Part shown: piece after piece, positions 1-8,123 of the stretch | Layout of the letters: every line of letters starts with the position of its first letter | How positions within the stretch are numbered: the stretch's first letter is position 1 | Position numbers and translations under genes: made by a program | From: Coriobacteriales bacterium | Lineage (GTDB): Bacteria; Actinomycetota; Coriobacteriia; Coriobacteriales; JAEZZM01 | Length of the DNA stretch: 14,901 nucleotides | Assembly: GCA_029983705.1 (NCBI GenBank) | Contig: JASBYZ010000032.1 | Coordinates: forward strand, 1-14,901 | Reading direction: 5' to 3' | The notes under the pieces: model-generated | What the model saw: only the letters and a program-made list of their open reading frames with translations | What the model was told of the DNA's origin: nothing | Databases searched by the model: none

Positions 1-8
1 AGCAAATA

Positions 9-22
9 CGCATATATACACG
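9..22. promoter_or_regulatory. Possible CadC operator / promoter core
   Basis: An imperfect palindrome, CGCATATATACACG (10 of 14 positions symmetric around TATATA), lies 12 bases before the cadC start. ArsR/SmtB/CadC repressors usually bind AT-rich imperfect palindromes that overlap their own promoter, and TATATA could double as a -10 element. The window starts only 8 bases upstream, so no -35 can be judged. The assignment rests on position and symmetry only. Confidence 0.3.
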
Positions 23-33
23 TTAGGAATGGT

Positions 34-393
34 ATGAGCGAAAAAATTGAAGTGTGTCAAACTTACGAAACTGACCCAAAACATATGGAGTTAGCTCGTG
101 AGGCTTTAACTGAAGAGGAAACTATTATAAAAGCGAGCAAGATATTATCGGCTCTCTCCGATAAAACCCGCTTTAAAATTTTGCTTGCCTTAAGCCACAC
201 AAGCTTATGTGTTTGTGAGCTTGAAGAGCTTGTTAGCCTTTCACAGTCAGCCATCTCTCACCAGTTAAGAATTTTGCGCGACGCAAACCTTGTGAGTTCA
301 AAACGCGTTGGGCAAAAAGCGGTGTATTTTCTGTCGGACGAGCATGTTGAAGCTTTGATCAGCCAAAGCATGAAACATGCGCAACATAAGTAG
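34..393 (+). CDS. cadC: CadC/SmtB-type metal-sensing ArsR-family repressor
   Basis: This 119-residue winged-helix repressor probably releases its own promoter when Cd(II), Pb(II) or Zn(II) binds, inducing the efflux pump that follows. The recognition-helix region reads SQSAISHQLRILR (residues 70-82). The sensory cysteine pair C59-V-C61 sits in an LCVCEL motif, and C8 lies in the N-terminal arm. These match CadC of plasmid pI258 (C7, C58, C60) shifted by one residue. A second site is visible at the C-terminal helix: D102, H104, H115 and H118, equivalent to the regulatory zinc site of SmtB/CadC, with H118 where CadC has Glu. The counterpart of CadC Cys11 is not seen. ATG 34 is preceded by AGGA at 25-28. 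The stop codon overlaps the Shine-Dalgarno of the ATPase gene, so the two are almost certainly co-transcribed. The family call is firm; the exact inducing metal is inferred. Confidence 0.9.
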   Translation: MSEKIEVCQTYETDPKHMELAREALTEEETIIKASKILSALSDKTRFKILLALSHTSLCVCELEELVSLSQSAISHQLRILRDANLVSSKRVGQKAVYFLSDEHVEALISQSMKHAQHK

Positions 394-402
394 GAGTAAG
401 AA

Positions 403-2589
403 GTGAGTACTCTTGATCTGGATATCTTAAAAATTGATTGTCCAAACTGCGCTCGTGAATGCGAGGAAGCGGTAGGCAACCTTAAGTCTGTGGCTTCAGC
501 TGACCTTGACTACAACACTGCAAAGCTCAAAGTTAAATATAACGAGCAAGAGGTGAAAGAAAAAGATCTGCTCCAAGAGATAGTTCGCGCGGTTCGTTCT
601 ACCAACCATGACGTTGCCTTAAGTGAGGCACAGTCTAGAGAACTTGGGCTGAGCCAGAGCTGGGTAGAGGAGCATAAAGAAGAGCTTTTCCTAGCTGGCA
701 GCGGTATTTCTGTTGCGCTTGCCTTTATCGTGGGATTTTTATCAAACAGTTTCCCATCTTTAAGCCTGGTACAAAACGCTCTCTTTATTCTTGCGGCATT
801 TATTGGACTTGCTGCAATTTTCCCACTCTTTGTAAACGCTATTAAGTCTCGCACCATTAACATGTCTATTTTGATGACGGTTGCGGTATTTGGTGCAATT
901 TATTTGGGCGCCTACGGAGAGGGTGCGGTTGTTATCTTTTTATACCTGGTAGGTGAGTACCTCGAGGGTGTGTCAATGCAAAAGACTAGAAGCTCCATTA
1001 AAGAGCTCCTTGATCTTGCCCCTGAAATTGCCCACCTTATTCAGCCAGATGGCAGTGTAGTTGACAGTGATCTAGATGGCATCAATAAAGGCAGCAGATT
1101 GCTTATTAAGGCGGGTGAGCGTGTACCTTTAGATGCTGAGATTGTTCTTGGAAGCTCAGCACTGAATGAGGCAGCGGTAACAGGAGAGTCTTTAGCAGTA
1201 GATAAAACGGTGGGCGATAAGGTCTTTGCGGGAACGCTTAACACCCACGGTGTGCTAGAGGTTATCACAACTGCTGCTCAAAAAGATTCTATGCTCGCTA
1301 AAATTGTCGAGATGGTAGAAGACGCTCAGGCTAATAAGGCAGAGGCTGCAAAGTTTATCGATAGATTTGCAGCAGTCTACACTCCAATTGTTATGGTGAT
1401 AGCAATCTTAGTAGCCATTGTGCCTCCACTTATTACTACCTTTAGCCCTTATGATGTGGGCTCATGGAACCGATGGCTTTACTCAGCAATTTCAATGCTT
1501 GTTATTGCTTGTCCTTGTGCGCTCGTAATCTCTACACCAGTAACTATTGTGAGTGCAATTACCGCAGGGGCTCGTCAAGGCATTTTAGTTAAGGGTGGTA
1601 ATAACTTAGAGGCCGGAGCAAAGATCGATCACGTACTCTTTGATAAGACTGGTACTCTTACCATTGGAAAACCTCAGGTGGCTGAGCTTGTACGTACAAA
1701 ATCATCACTAAGTGAGGAACAAGTTATTGCGCTAGCCTATGGTCTTGAGAAAAATTCAAACCACCCACTTGCAAAGGCAATTGTAAGTTTTGCCAAAACA
1801 CATAAGGCCCCTGAACTTGAGCTTTCTAATGTTAAAGAAATTGCAGCCCAAGGTGTTCAGGGAGAGTATGAGGGAGTGAGCTACAAAATAGGTAAGCTTG
1901 ATTTTGTAGCTGACAAAGAAGCCTTTGGAGAGAACTATCGTGAGGCGGAGGCAGCTCTTGATGCAGCATCTCATAAGGGTGCCTCCCCAATTGTCTTAGG
2001 CGATGGTAAGTGTGCACTTGCAGTCTTTGTTCTCTCAGACACTCTACGAAAAGAAGCTCGATCTGCAATTAGAGCGCTCTTAGATGAGGGTGTGAAGCAT
2101 GTTGAGATGCTTACTGGTGACAATAAAAAGAGTGCGCACAGCATTGCACGCGAGCTTGGCCTTACTGATGTACAGGCAGAACTTTTGCCTCAGGATAAGA
2201 TTGCGCGCGTAAAAGAGCTACAAAAGCGCGAGAGCCATGTAGCCATGGTAGGAGACGGTATTAATGATGCACCTGCGCTTGCACAAGCTGAGGTAGGTGT
2301 AGCTATGGGAGCTGCTGCATCGGATACAGCACTTGAAGTATCTGACGTTGCAGTGCTGAGAAACGACTTAAGCTTGCTTGCTAAGTTTATTAAGCTCTCA
2401 AAGCGAACTATGAGCACTATTAAGATTAATATTGCCTTTGCCCTTGGTATTAAAATTACCTTCTTGATCTTGGCATTCTTTGGTCTTACCTCTATGTGGC
2501 TTGCAATCTTTGCAGATACTGGAGTTACCCTCATAGTAATCTTGTTTGGTATGAGGCTCATGTTAGGTTCTAGAAGTAAAGAAGCTTAA
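403..2589 (+). CDS. cadA: Cd/Zn/Pb-exporting P1B-type ATPase
   Basis: This 728-residue heavy-metal pump uses ATP to export Cd(II), Zn(II) or Pb(II) across the cytoplasmic membrane. An N-terminal heavy-metal-associated domain (about 1-75) carries D12-C13-P-N-C16. Transmembrane segments begin near residue 93. The actuator motif TGES is at 260-263, the transport-site CPC at 370-372, the phosphorylated Asp of DKTGT at D414, the class-specific HP dipeptide at H454-P455, and the hinge motif GDGIND at 617-622. D705 in the last membrane helix (ADTG) matches the Zn/Cd-binding Asp of ZntA (D714) and argues against a copper pump, as does the CadC-type regulator upstream. The start is GTG 403, chosen because AGGAG at 392-396 lies six bases upstream. 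The gap to cadC is nine bases. Nothing looks truncated. Substrate choice within Zn/Cd/Pb is inferred. Confidence 0.94.
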   Translation: MSTLDLDILKIDCPNCARECEEAVGNLKSVASADLDYNTAKLKVKYNEQEVKEKDLLQEIVRAVRSTNHDVALSEAQSRELGLSQSWVEEHKEELFLAGSGISVALAFIVGFLSNSFPSLSLVQNALFILAAFIGLAAIFPLFVNAIKSRTINMSILMTVAVFGAIYLGAYGEGAVVIFLYLVGEYLEGVSMQKTRSSIKELLDLAPEIAHLIQPDGSVVDSDLDGINKGSRLLIKAGERVPLDAEIVLGSSALNEAAVTGESLAVDKTVGDKVFAGTLNTHGVLEVITTAAQKDSMLAKIVEMVEDAQANKAEAAKFIDRFAAVYTPIVMVIAILVAIVPPLITTFSPYDVGSWNRWLYSAISMLVIACPCALVISTPVTIVSAITAGARQGILVKGGNNLEAGAKIDHVLFDKTGTLTIGKPQVAELVRTKSSLSEEQVIALAYGLEKNSNHPLAKAIVSFAKTHKAPELELSNVKEIAAQGVQGEYEGVSYKIGKLDFVADKEAFGENYREAEAALDAASHKGASPIVLGDGKCALAVFVLSDTLRKEARSAIRALLDEGVKHVEMLTGDNKKSAHSIARELGLTDVQAELLPQDKIARVKELQKRESHVAMVGDGINDAPALAQAEVGVAMGAAASDTALEVSDVAVLRNDLSLLAKFIKLSKRTMSTIKINIAFALGIKITFLILAFFGLTSMWLAIFADTGVTLIVILFGMRLMLGSRSKEA

Positions 2590-2613
2590 AAACTATAAGC
2601 GGATTTGATACAA

Positions 2614-2641
2614 AAAAGGCGGCCTTTCGAGGCCGCCTTTT
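2614..2641. terminator. Bidirectional intrinsic terminator
   Basis: An 11-bp perfect stem, AAAAGGCGGCC (2614-2624) with GGCCGCCTTTT (2631-2641), closes a TTTCGA loop. T-rich sequence follows on the + strand, and a run of six A precedes it, which reads as U on the - strand. It lies between the convergent cadA and MetRS stop codons and should terminate both. Confidence 0.92.
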
Positions 2642-2643
2642 GT

Positions 2644-4683
2644 TTATTTGTACTGAGAAGGATGCTTCTCAAAAAAGTCTGTACGTGGAGGGAGCTCTTT
2701 GAGTTCATGATCTTTAATTTTAATGCGTAAATCAAGTAAGAACTCATCAAGAGGCTTAAAGATATGCTCCCAAGAGAAGAAGTCTTCAGCGTCTATATTG
2801 AAGTACTCTTGAATCTTCTCACATCCCCTTGGAACAATAGGGTGCATCAAAACTGTAGCAACCCTGAGTGCATTAAAGGCATGTAAGAGTGCCTGCTCCA
2901 TTTCTTTTTGAGCAAAGTGATCATTTTCTAAGCTGTTTGCAGCCTTAGACTCTGTGCCCCATCTCTTATTAGCATTTCTAATAAGGTTTTCTACAATTTC
3001 AAAGGCAGTTGTAAACTCAAACTTAGACATAGCCTGCTCATAGCCCATGATAGTTTCTGAGAGCTCATCAACTAAATCATAGTCAAGCTCACCTTGAGGA
3101 AGCTTATTATCCAAATGTTTTTGTGCTCCGTAAAAACATGAGCGAGCAAGTCTATTAAAGATGTTGGTTAAAAGCGCGCTCTCTTTAAGAGCAGGATCTG
3201 CCTGTCTATTGATAGCTTGCTTTTGCTTATCGTCCATATCTTCAGTAATTTGCATATCAGGATCAAAGGCCTTAGGAGCAAAGGATACTGATTTTTTATC
3301 AAGACCAAGGTTAATCCAGTGTGCTCGAAGCTGCTCAGGATTATAGCTGTCAAGGAGCTTTGCTGCAGTAGGAGGCTTTTGGTCTGAAGAAGATGAGGCC
3401 TTTTTGCCAAGGTACAAAATATGGTGGTTGGCTATAAGCTGGGTAGCTTTAAGTCCCCAGTCAAGTGCCTCAAACAAAGGAGGCTGAGCTACACCATAAA
3501 AGTAGATGTTATCTTCTCCAATAAATTGGTATACCTGAGCATCCTCGCTTGCCCACCAGTCTTTCCAGTCATCTGATGAATAGCGGTTGGTGCCAAGGTT
3601 TTGCTGAAGTACGGTTTGAGTAAATGAGATTGGAGCCCACAGGGATTCCATCCATACCCATACGGTTAAGTCTTCAGCACCTGGAAGAGAAGGGGTAGGA
3701 ATGCCCCACTTTACGTTACCGGTCATTCTTAGAGGTAAGAGAGTTTTACCGGTTCTAAATCTTATATTATTGCTTGACAGTACTTCTCGTGCACTATCTC
3801 GTGCTTCAAAGTTGTTAAAGATAATCTCAAAGGACTGCTTTCCAGCTTCTGCCTCAACAAACTTGTGCTCAGGAAGTTGATTTTTGATAGCTAGATAGTC
3901 TGGCTCAAGCTCGTTTTTAATATAGATGCTTGGCTCTTGTAAAAAGCCCTCAATAGTTTGGGGTACAAGCGGTCTTATCTCAGGATCATCTGCAAGTCTT
4001 TTAGTGTTTTCAATAATAAAATCTCTGTGCTCAGGAAGCTTAAAGTAATAGTTAGTTACCTCACGCATCTCTGGGGTTTCATGAGAGATTGTAGAGATGG
4101 GCTTAATTAAATCTTCTGGCTCATATTGGTGACCAAGTTCGCACTCATCGGCATAAGCTTTAGTAGACTTACAACCTTGAACAGGGCAATAGCCCTCTAC
4201 CTGTCTTCCGTTTAAGAACATATTAAACTTAGCATCATAAAATTGCTTAGATGATCTGGTTTCAAGCTCGCCAAGCTCATATAAGCGATTTAAAATCTCT
4301 TCAGAAAGATTGATATGAGGAGTTCTTGCAGGCTCTAAACTTGAACCGGTGTAGAGGTCACAAGAAACTTCATATGCTTCAAGGGTTTCTTTTTGTGATT
4401 TGTGAAACTCTTCTACATAGTCATAGATGCTTTTGTCATAGCCACTTGCTTGGGCTTTTCTGTAACCTTCTTCAATAGGAGAACCATAGCAGTCAGTTCC
4501 AGAAACAAAGATGACGTTTTCTTTACCAATACGGTCTCGCAAAAAACGTGCATACACGTCTGCAGGAATAAAAACTCCGCCTACGTGTCCAAAATGTAAA
4601 TGCTTATTACCATAGGGCATACCTGCGGTAATAACTGCACGCTCAGGAAAACTTGGGCGAGATGATGATGAGGTGCCAGACAA
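2644..4683 (-). CDS. metG: Divergent methionyl-tRNA synthetase lacking canonical KMSKS
   Basis: This is a class I aminoacyl-tRNA synthetase of 679 residues, most likely charging tRNA-Met in the cytoplasm. The HIGH signature is present as H30-F-G-H33, after TAGMPYGN. GTDCYGSPI (62-70) and FIGEDNIYFY (387-396) match MetRS core segments. The usual KMSKS loop is replaced by K427-K-A-S-S-S-S433. C166, C171, C181 and H185 resemble a variant zinc knuckle. About 75 extra residues (roughly 245-320) sit before WGIP. The C-terminus ends after the anticodon-binding helices with no EMAPII-like tRNA-binding domain, so the length similar to E. coli MetG comes from a different architecture. I recall similar proteins in Clostridia and Coriobacteriia annotated as MetRS or 'class I tRNA ligase family protein'. 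TTG 4683 is chosen because AAAGGAG lies six bases upstream. A role as a paralogue with altered specificity is possible. Confidence 0.82.
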   Translation of the reverse strand: MSGTSSSSRPSFPERAVITAGMPYGNKHLHFGHVGGVFIPADVYARFLRDRIGKENVIFVSGTDCYGSPIEEGYRKAQASGYDKSIYDYVEEFHKSQKETLEAYEVSCDLYTGSSLEPARTPHINLSEEILNRLYELGELETRSSKQFYDAKFNMFLNGRQVEGYCPVQGCKSTKAYADECELGHQYEPEDLIKPISTISHETPEMREVTNYYFKLPEHRDFIIENTKRLADDPEIRPLVPQTIEGFLQEPSIYIKNELEPDYLAIKNQLPEHKFVEAEAGKQSFEIIFNNFEARDSAREVLSSNNIRFRTGKTLLPLRMTGNVKWGIPTPSLPGAEDLTVWVWMESLWAPISFTQTVLQQNLGTNRYSSDDWKDWWASEDAQVYQFIGEDNIYFYGVAQPPLFEALDWGLKATQLIANHHILYLGKKASSSSDQKPPTAAKLLDSYNPEQLRAHWINLGLDKKSVSFAPKAFDPDMQITEDMDDKQKQAINRQADPALKESALLTNIFNRLARSCFYGAQKHLDNKLPQGELDYDLVDELSETIMGYEQAMSKFEFTTAFEIVENLIRNANKRWGTESKAANSLENDHFAQKEMEQALLHAFNALRVATVLMHPIVPRGCEKIQEYFNIDAEDFFSWEHIFKPLDEFLLDLRIKIKDHELKELPPRTDFFEKHPSQYK

Positions 4684-4689
4684 GGCCTA

Positions 4690-4696
4690 CTCCTTT
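4690..4696 (-). promoter_or_regulatory. Ribosome binding site fixing the TTG start of MetRS
   Basis: On the - strand this reads AAAGGAG, an excellent Shine-Dalgarno, six bases before TTG at 4683-4681. It supports an uncommon TTG start over any internal ATG; the first internal Met, in TAGMPYGN, would already cut into the catalytic fold. Confidence 0.8.
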
Positions 4697-4721
4697 GTAC
4701 GCTAAAAGATGTTAATACTTA

Positions 4722-4727
4722 ATTATA
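4722..4727 (-). promoter_or_regulatory. Likely -10 element for MetRS
   Basis: The - strand reads TATAAT here, about 26 bases upstream of the ribosome binding site. No good -35 is found at 16-18 bases (the hexamer there reads AGCACA); a TTGATT lies too far upstream. The consensus -10 makes this the best candidate in the divergent region. Confidence 0.45.
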
Positions 4728-4834
4728 CACACATCTACGCTCTCTGTGCTAATAATCAACGTTCACCGTAAAGCGAGAGCCATTAGCAGAATTCTTTTTA
4801 AAGATAATATAAGCCTTCTAAAATTTTAATAAGT

Positions 4835-4860
4835 AGATTATTCATAAAGTAGAATAATCT
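4835..4860 (+). promoter_or_regulatory. Inverted repeat in the fdnG control region (possible operator)
   Basis: A perfect 9-bp inverted repeat, AGATTATTC (4835-4843) and GAATAATCT (4852-4860), is separated by eight bases. A further partial half-site, GAATAAT, recurs at 4868-4874, sixteen bases after the second arm. The repeat lies 25 bases before the fdnG start, downstream of AT-rich candidate -10 sequences around 4803-4824. A dimeric regulator binding site is the favoured reading. A weak mRNA hairpin is the alternative; there is no proper U-tract for a terminator. Confidence 0.5.
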
Positions 4861-4875
4861 TTTATGAGAATAATT

Positions 4876-4882
4876 GGGAGAG
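4876..4882 (+). promoter_or_regulatory. Ribosome binding site of fdnG
   Basis: GGGAGAG lies just upstream of ATG 4886. It decides between that ATG and an in-frame TTG at 4874: the TTG overlaps the approach to the site and would add only four residues before the Tat signal. Confidence 0.65.
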
Positions 4883-4885
4883 TGT

Positions 4886-7800
4886 ATGTTAATAAGTCGC
4901 AGAGGTCTGGTAAAAACCTCGGCAGCCGCTCTTGCAGCTGGTACAATGCTTGATCTTATTGCGCCAGATAAGGCACATGCAGATGCATTGAAGGCTGAGC
5001 TCAAGAGAAACTACGAACGACTTGTAGGAGCTCGCGAGACTACTACAGTTTGTCCGTACTGTGCATCAGGTTGTTCGACCCTAGCTCATACTATTGATGG
5101 GGAGTTAGTAAATATGGAAGGCGATCCAGACCACCCTTCTACTCAAGGAGCGCTATGCCCTAAGGGCGCCGCTCAGTTAAATACAAGAAACGTAATCGAT
5201 CCTGAGACGGGAGAGTTAATCTCAAACCCAGCACGTGCACGCCACGCTCTGTATAGGGCACCAGGCTCAACTTCATTTACTAAAGTTGATTTGCACTGGG
5301 CACTTAAAGAGATTGCAGTGCGCACCTACAACAGCCGTGAAAAGGGATTTCAGCACACAGATGAAAACGGTGTTGTAGTTAACAGAAACGAAAACATTGC
5401 ATGGATTGGTTTTGCCTCAGCAGATAATGAGGAGGCAGCACTTATCACCAAGTTGGTAAGAGGTCTTGGAATCACCTTCTTTGATCACCAAGCTCGTATA
5501 TGACACGGACCTACAGTCCCTGGTATCGGGGGCACCTTTGGTCGTGGAGCTATGACCAACCAGCTTATGGATATGAAGCATGCTGACGTAATCTTGGTAG
5601 AAGGCGGAAACCCTGCAGAAAACCACCCAGCATCCTTTAAACATATCTCAGAGGCTAAGCGCAGAGGCGCAAAGCTTATCACTATTGATCCTCGTTTTTC
5701 TCGCACCGCAGCCATGTCAGACATGTGGCTTGCAATCAGACCTGGTACAGATATTGCAATGATTTCAGGTTTCATCAAGTACCTTATCGACAATGAAAGA
5801 TATGACAAAGAATATCTTGCCTACTTTACCAACGCCTCATTTTTAATCAACAAAGATTTTGATTTTAAAGATGGTGTCTACAGTGGACTTACAGAAATTG
5901 AGCCTACCAATGGTAACGGTGGTAGAACCTTTAAGTATGATAAGTCGTCGTGGGCCTATGAGCTTGTGGGCGATAACGCTGAGAGCTCAGGCGATGGCAC
6001 AGCTGGTATGTCTAATACCATAACCAATGAACAAAAGAAGCCAACGGGAAATAACACCCTTTCAAGTGGTATTCAAATTGAAAACTTGAACCTTCCAGCT
6101 AAGCGTGAGTTTGTGAAAGACGAAACCCTTGAGCATCCACGTTGCGTATTTCAGCTTCTTAAAAAACATGTTGAGCGCTTTACGCCTGAGATGGTTGAAA
6201 AAATCACCGGCGTTTCTCAGGAGCAGTTCTTAAAAGCAGCAGACATTGTTACTTCAACCTATAGTGCCGATAAGGCCGGTGGCTTTATGTATGCAATGGG
6301 ACTTTGTCACCACACGGTTGGTGCTCAGTCCATTAGAGCAGCCTGCATTATGCAGACCCTCCTCCATAACATTGGAGTACCGGGCGGTGGCATGAATGCG
6401 ATGCGTGGTGAGTGTAACGTTCAAGGTGCTACTGACTTTGCACTTCTTGCAGGCGAGCTTCCAGGATATACAAAGCTTCCAAACACCTCTCGTGGTGAGA
6501 ACTCTCTTGGAGAGTATTTAAGTAAGCATACTGCTAATAACGGCTACTACATGAACCGTCCAAAGTTTATTATCTCGATGCTCAAAGAGTGGTACGGAGA
6601 GCATGCAACCCTAGAAAATGACTTTGGATTTGACTGGTGGCCAAAAGACGATAAAAAAGACCACACCCACATCTCAATCTTTGAGTGGATGATGCAGGGC
6701 AACTTAGAGGGCTTTTTTGCCTGGGGTCAAAACCCTGTTATTGGTGGTCCAAACTCTAACTTCACCCTTAAGGCACTTTCAAAACTCAAGTGGATGGTAA
6801 ACGTAGACCTTTGGTACACCGATACCGCCACCTGGTGGAAGCATGTTCCTGATACTCCACCTGAGGAGGTTATGACTGAGGTCTTTGTACTACCTGCATG
6901 TAACCACTTTGAAAAGCAAGGATCTATTACAAATACTGGTAGAAGCATTCAGTGGAGATACAAGGCAGTAGATCCACTATCTGGCGCTCATGACGATGGC
7001 GACATGTTAGTTGAGCTGTGGTGTAACTTAAGAGATCTCTACAAGGCACACGGTGGTGTCTGCCCAGAGCCTCTTGTTAACTTAGAGCTCGATAAGTTTA
7101 TAGATAACAGCGGTAAGTTTAGTCCTATTAAAGCTGCATGGGGCATCAATGGCTATGAGGTTGAGAGCGGAAGACTGCTTCAAGGCTTTGGTGAGCTTAA
7201 AGATGACGGCTCAACTGCCTGCGGTAACTGGATTTATTCAGGCTATTTCTGCAATAACGACGATAAGTGGAACCCAGCAGCTCAGCCTACTGGCTCTCGT
7301 GGAACAAGAGACATTGTAGTTCCAGGTGGAGACGGAGATGGCCTGGGAATCTATCCAGACTGGGCCTTCTCATGGCCGCTTAACAGAAGAATTCTCTACA
7401 ACCGCGCTTCTTGCGATCCATCAGGTAAGCCATATAACCCTGGTAGACAACTTGTTGAGTGGGATGAAGCAAATCAAAAATGGATTCAATACGACGTGGC
7501 AGACTTCCCAGTTAATAAAAAGCCAGATGAAACCTGGCCATTTATGATGACTGACGAAACAGTGGCAAGGCTCTTCTCGCCAACTATGGCTGACGGACCA
7601 TTCCCTGAGCACTACGAAGCTATTGAGTGCCCAATTCCAAACATGGCAAGTTCTCAGCATTCAAACCCAATTGCTTTGGTATACAAAGGTTCTTCAAAGA
7701 CCGATGCTCAAACGGTTGAAAAGTACCCACTTATCTCGTCTGACTTCCACTTAGTTGAGCACTGGCAAACCGGTTCTGAGACCAGAAACCAGCCATGGCT

Positions 7801-8122
7801 TGCGCAAATCATGCCAAGATTTTTCTGCGAGATCCCAACTGAACTAGCAGAAGAGCGCGGTATTGAAAACGGAGACATGGTTGAGGTCTTTAATGAGCGC
7901 GGCTCTATTAAGATGAACGTGGTTGTAACCAAGCGCATCAAACCGTACGTCTTGGACGGTAAGTCTTACTACACGGTATCAATGCCATTTCACTGGGGCT
8001 GGTCTGCAGACGTTATTAAGGGAGACGTAAGAAACATGGTTACCCCTCACTACGGAGATGGTAACTCATCAACTCCTGAGTTTAAGACCTTCCTCTGTGA
8101 CATCAGAAAGGTAGGTGAGTAA
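4886..8122 (+). CDS. fdnG: Formate dehydrogenase-N alpha subunit, selenocysteine at in-frame TGA
   Basis: This is the catalytic molybdenum (bis-MGD) subunit oxidising formate to CO2 on the outer face of the membrane; 1078 residues when the TGA at 5501-5503 is read as selenocysteine 206. A twin-arginine signal, SRRGLVK (4-10), is followed by an Ala-rich core and a likely cleavage after A30-H-A32. C56, C59, C63 and C91 bind the [4Fe-4S] cluster, followed by the conserved K93. Sequence on both sides of the TGA continues the family without a break: ARI-U-HGPTV, then GTFGRGAMTN, as in E. coli FdnG. Relative to my recollection of E. coli FdnG (about 1015 residues) there is extra Gly/Ser/Asn-rich sequence around residues 361-408. 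It is the first gene of the fdnGHI-fdhE operon. An annotation that stops at TGA would wrongly give a 205-residue fragment plus a second protein starting near 5552. Confidence 0.95.
5501..5546 (+). promoter_or_regulatory. UGA selenocysteine codon and bacterial SECIS hairpin
   Basis: Directly after TGA, CACGGACC (5504-5511) pairs with GGTCGTG (5540-5546), giving seven pairs with one bulged G. An inner helix CCCT (5518-5521) with GGGG (5528-5531) closes the loop GGTATC, which displays the GU important in bacterial SelB-binding loops. The spacing of loop to UGA resembles the E. coli fdhF and fdnG elements. Folding was done by hand. Confidence 0.82.
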
Positions 8123-8123
8123 G

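Noticed and set aside
2190..2561. Antisense 123-codon open frame inside cadA
   Set aside because: It mirrors the conserved hinge and last membrane helices of the ATPase and has no credible ribosome site or family features.
4874..4885. TTG at 4874 as the fdnG start
   Set aside because: It would add only four residues to the Tat signal and would use the region that forms the GGGAGAG ribosome site for ATG 4886.
4684..4885. FNR-type site in the divergent region
   Set aside because: AATAATCAAC around 4751-4760 resembles one half of TTGAT-N4-ATCAA, but the other half is absent.
5501..5503. Nonsense mutation or sequencing error splitting fdnG into two genes
   Set aside because: The frame is unbroken, the position is exactly the family's selenocysteine, His follows as expected, and a SECIS-like hairpin is present.
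8115..8123. GTG at 8115 as the fdnH start
   Set aside because: It lies within the AGGTGAG Shine-Dalgarno of ATG 8124 and overlaps the fdnG stop; the ATG is the better start.
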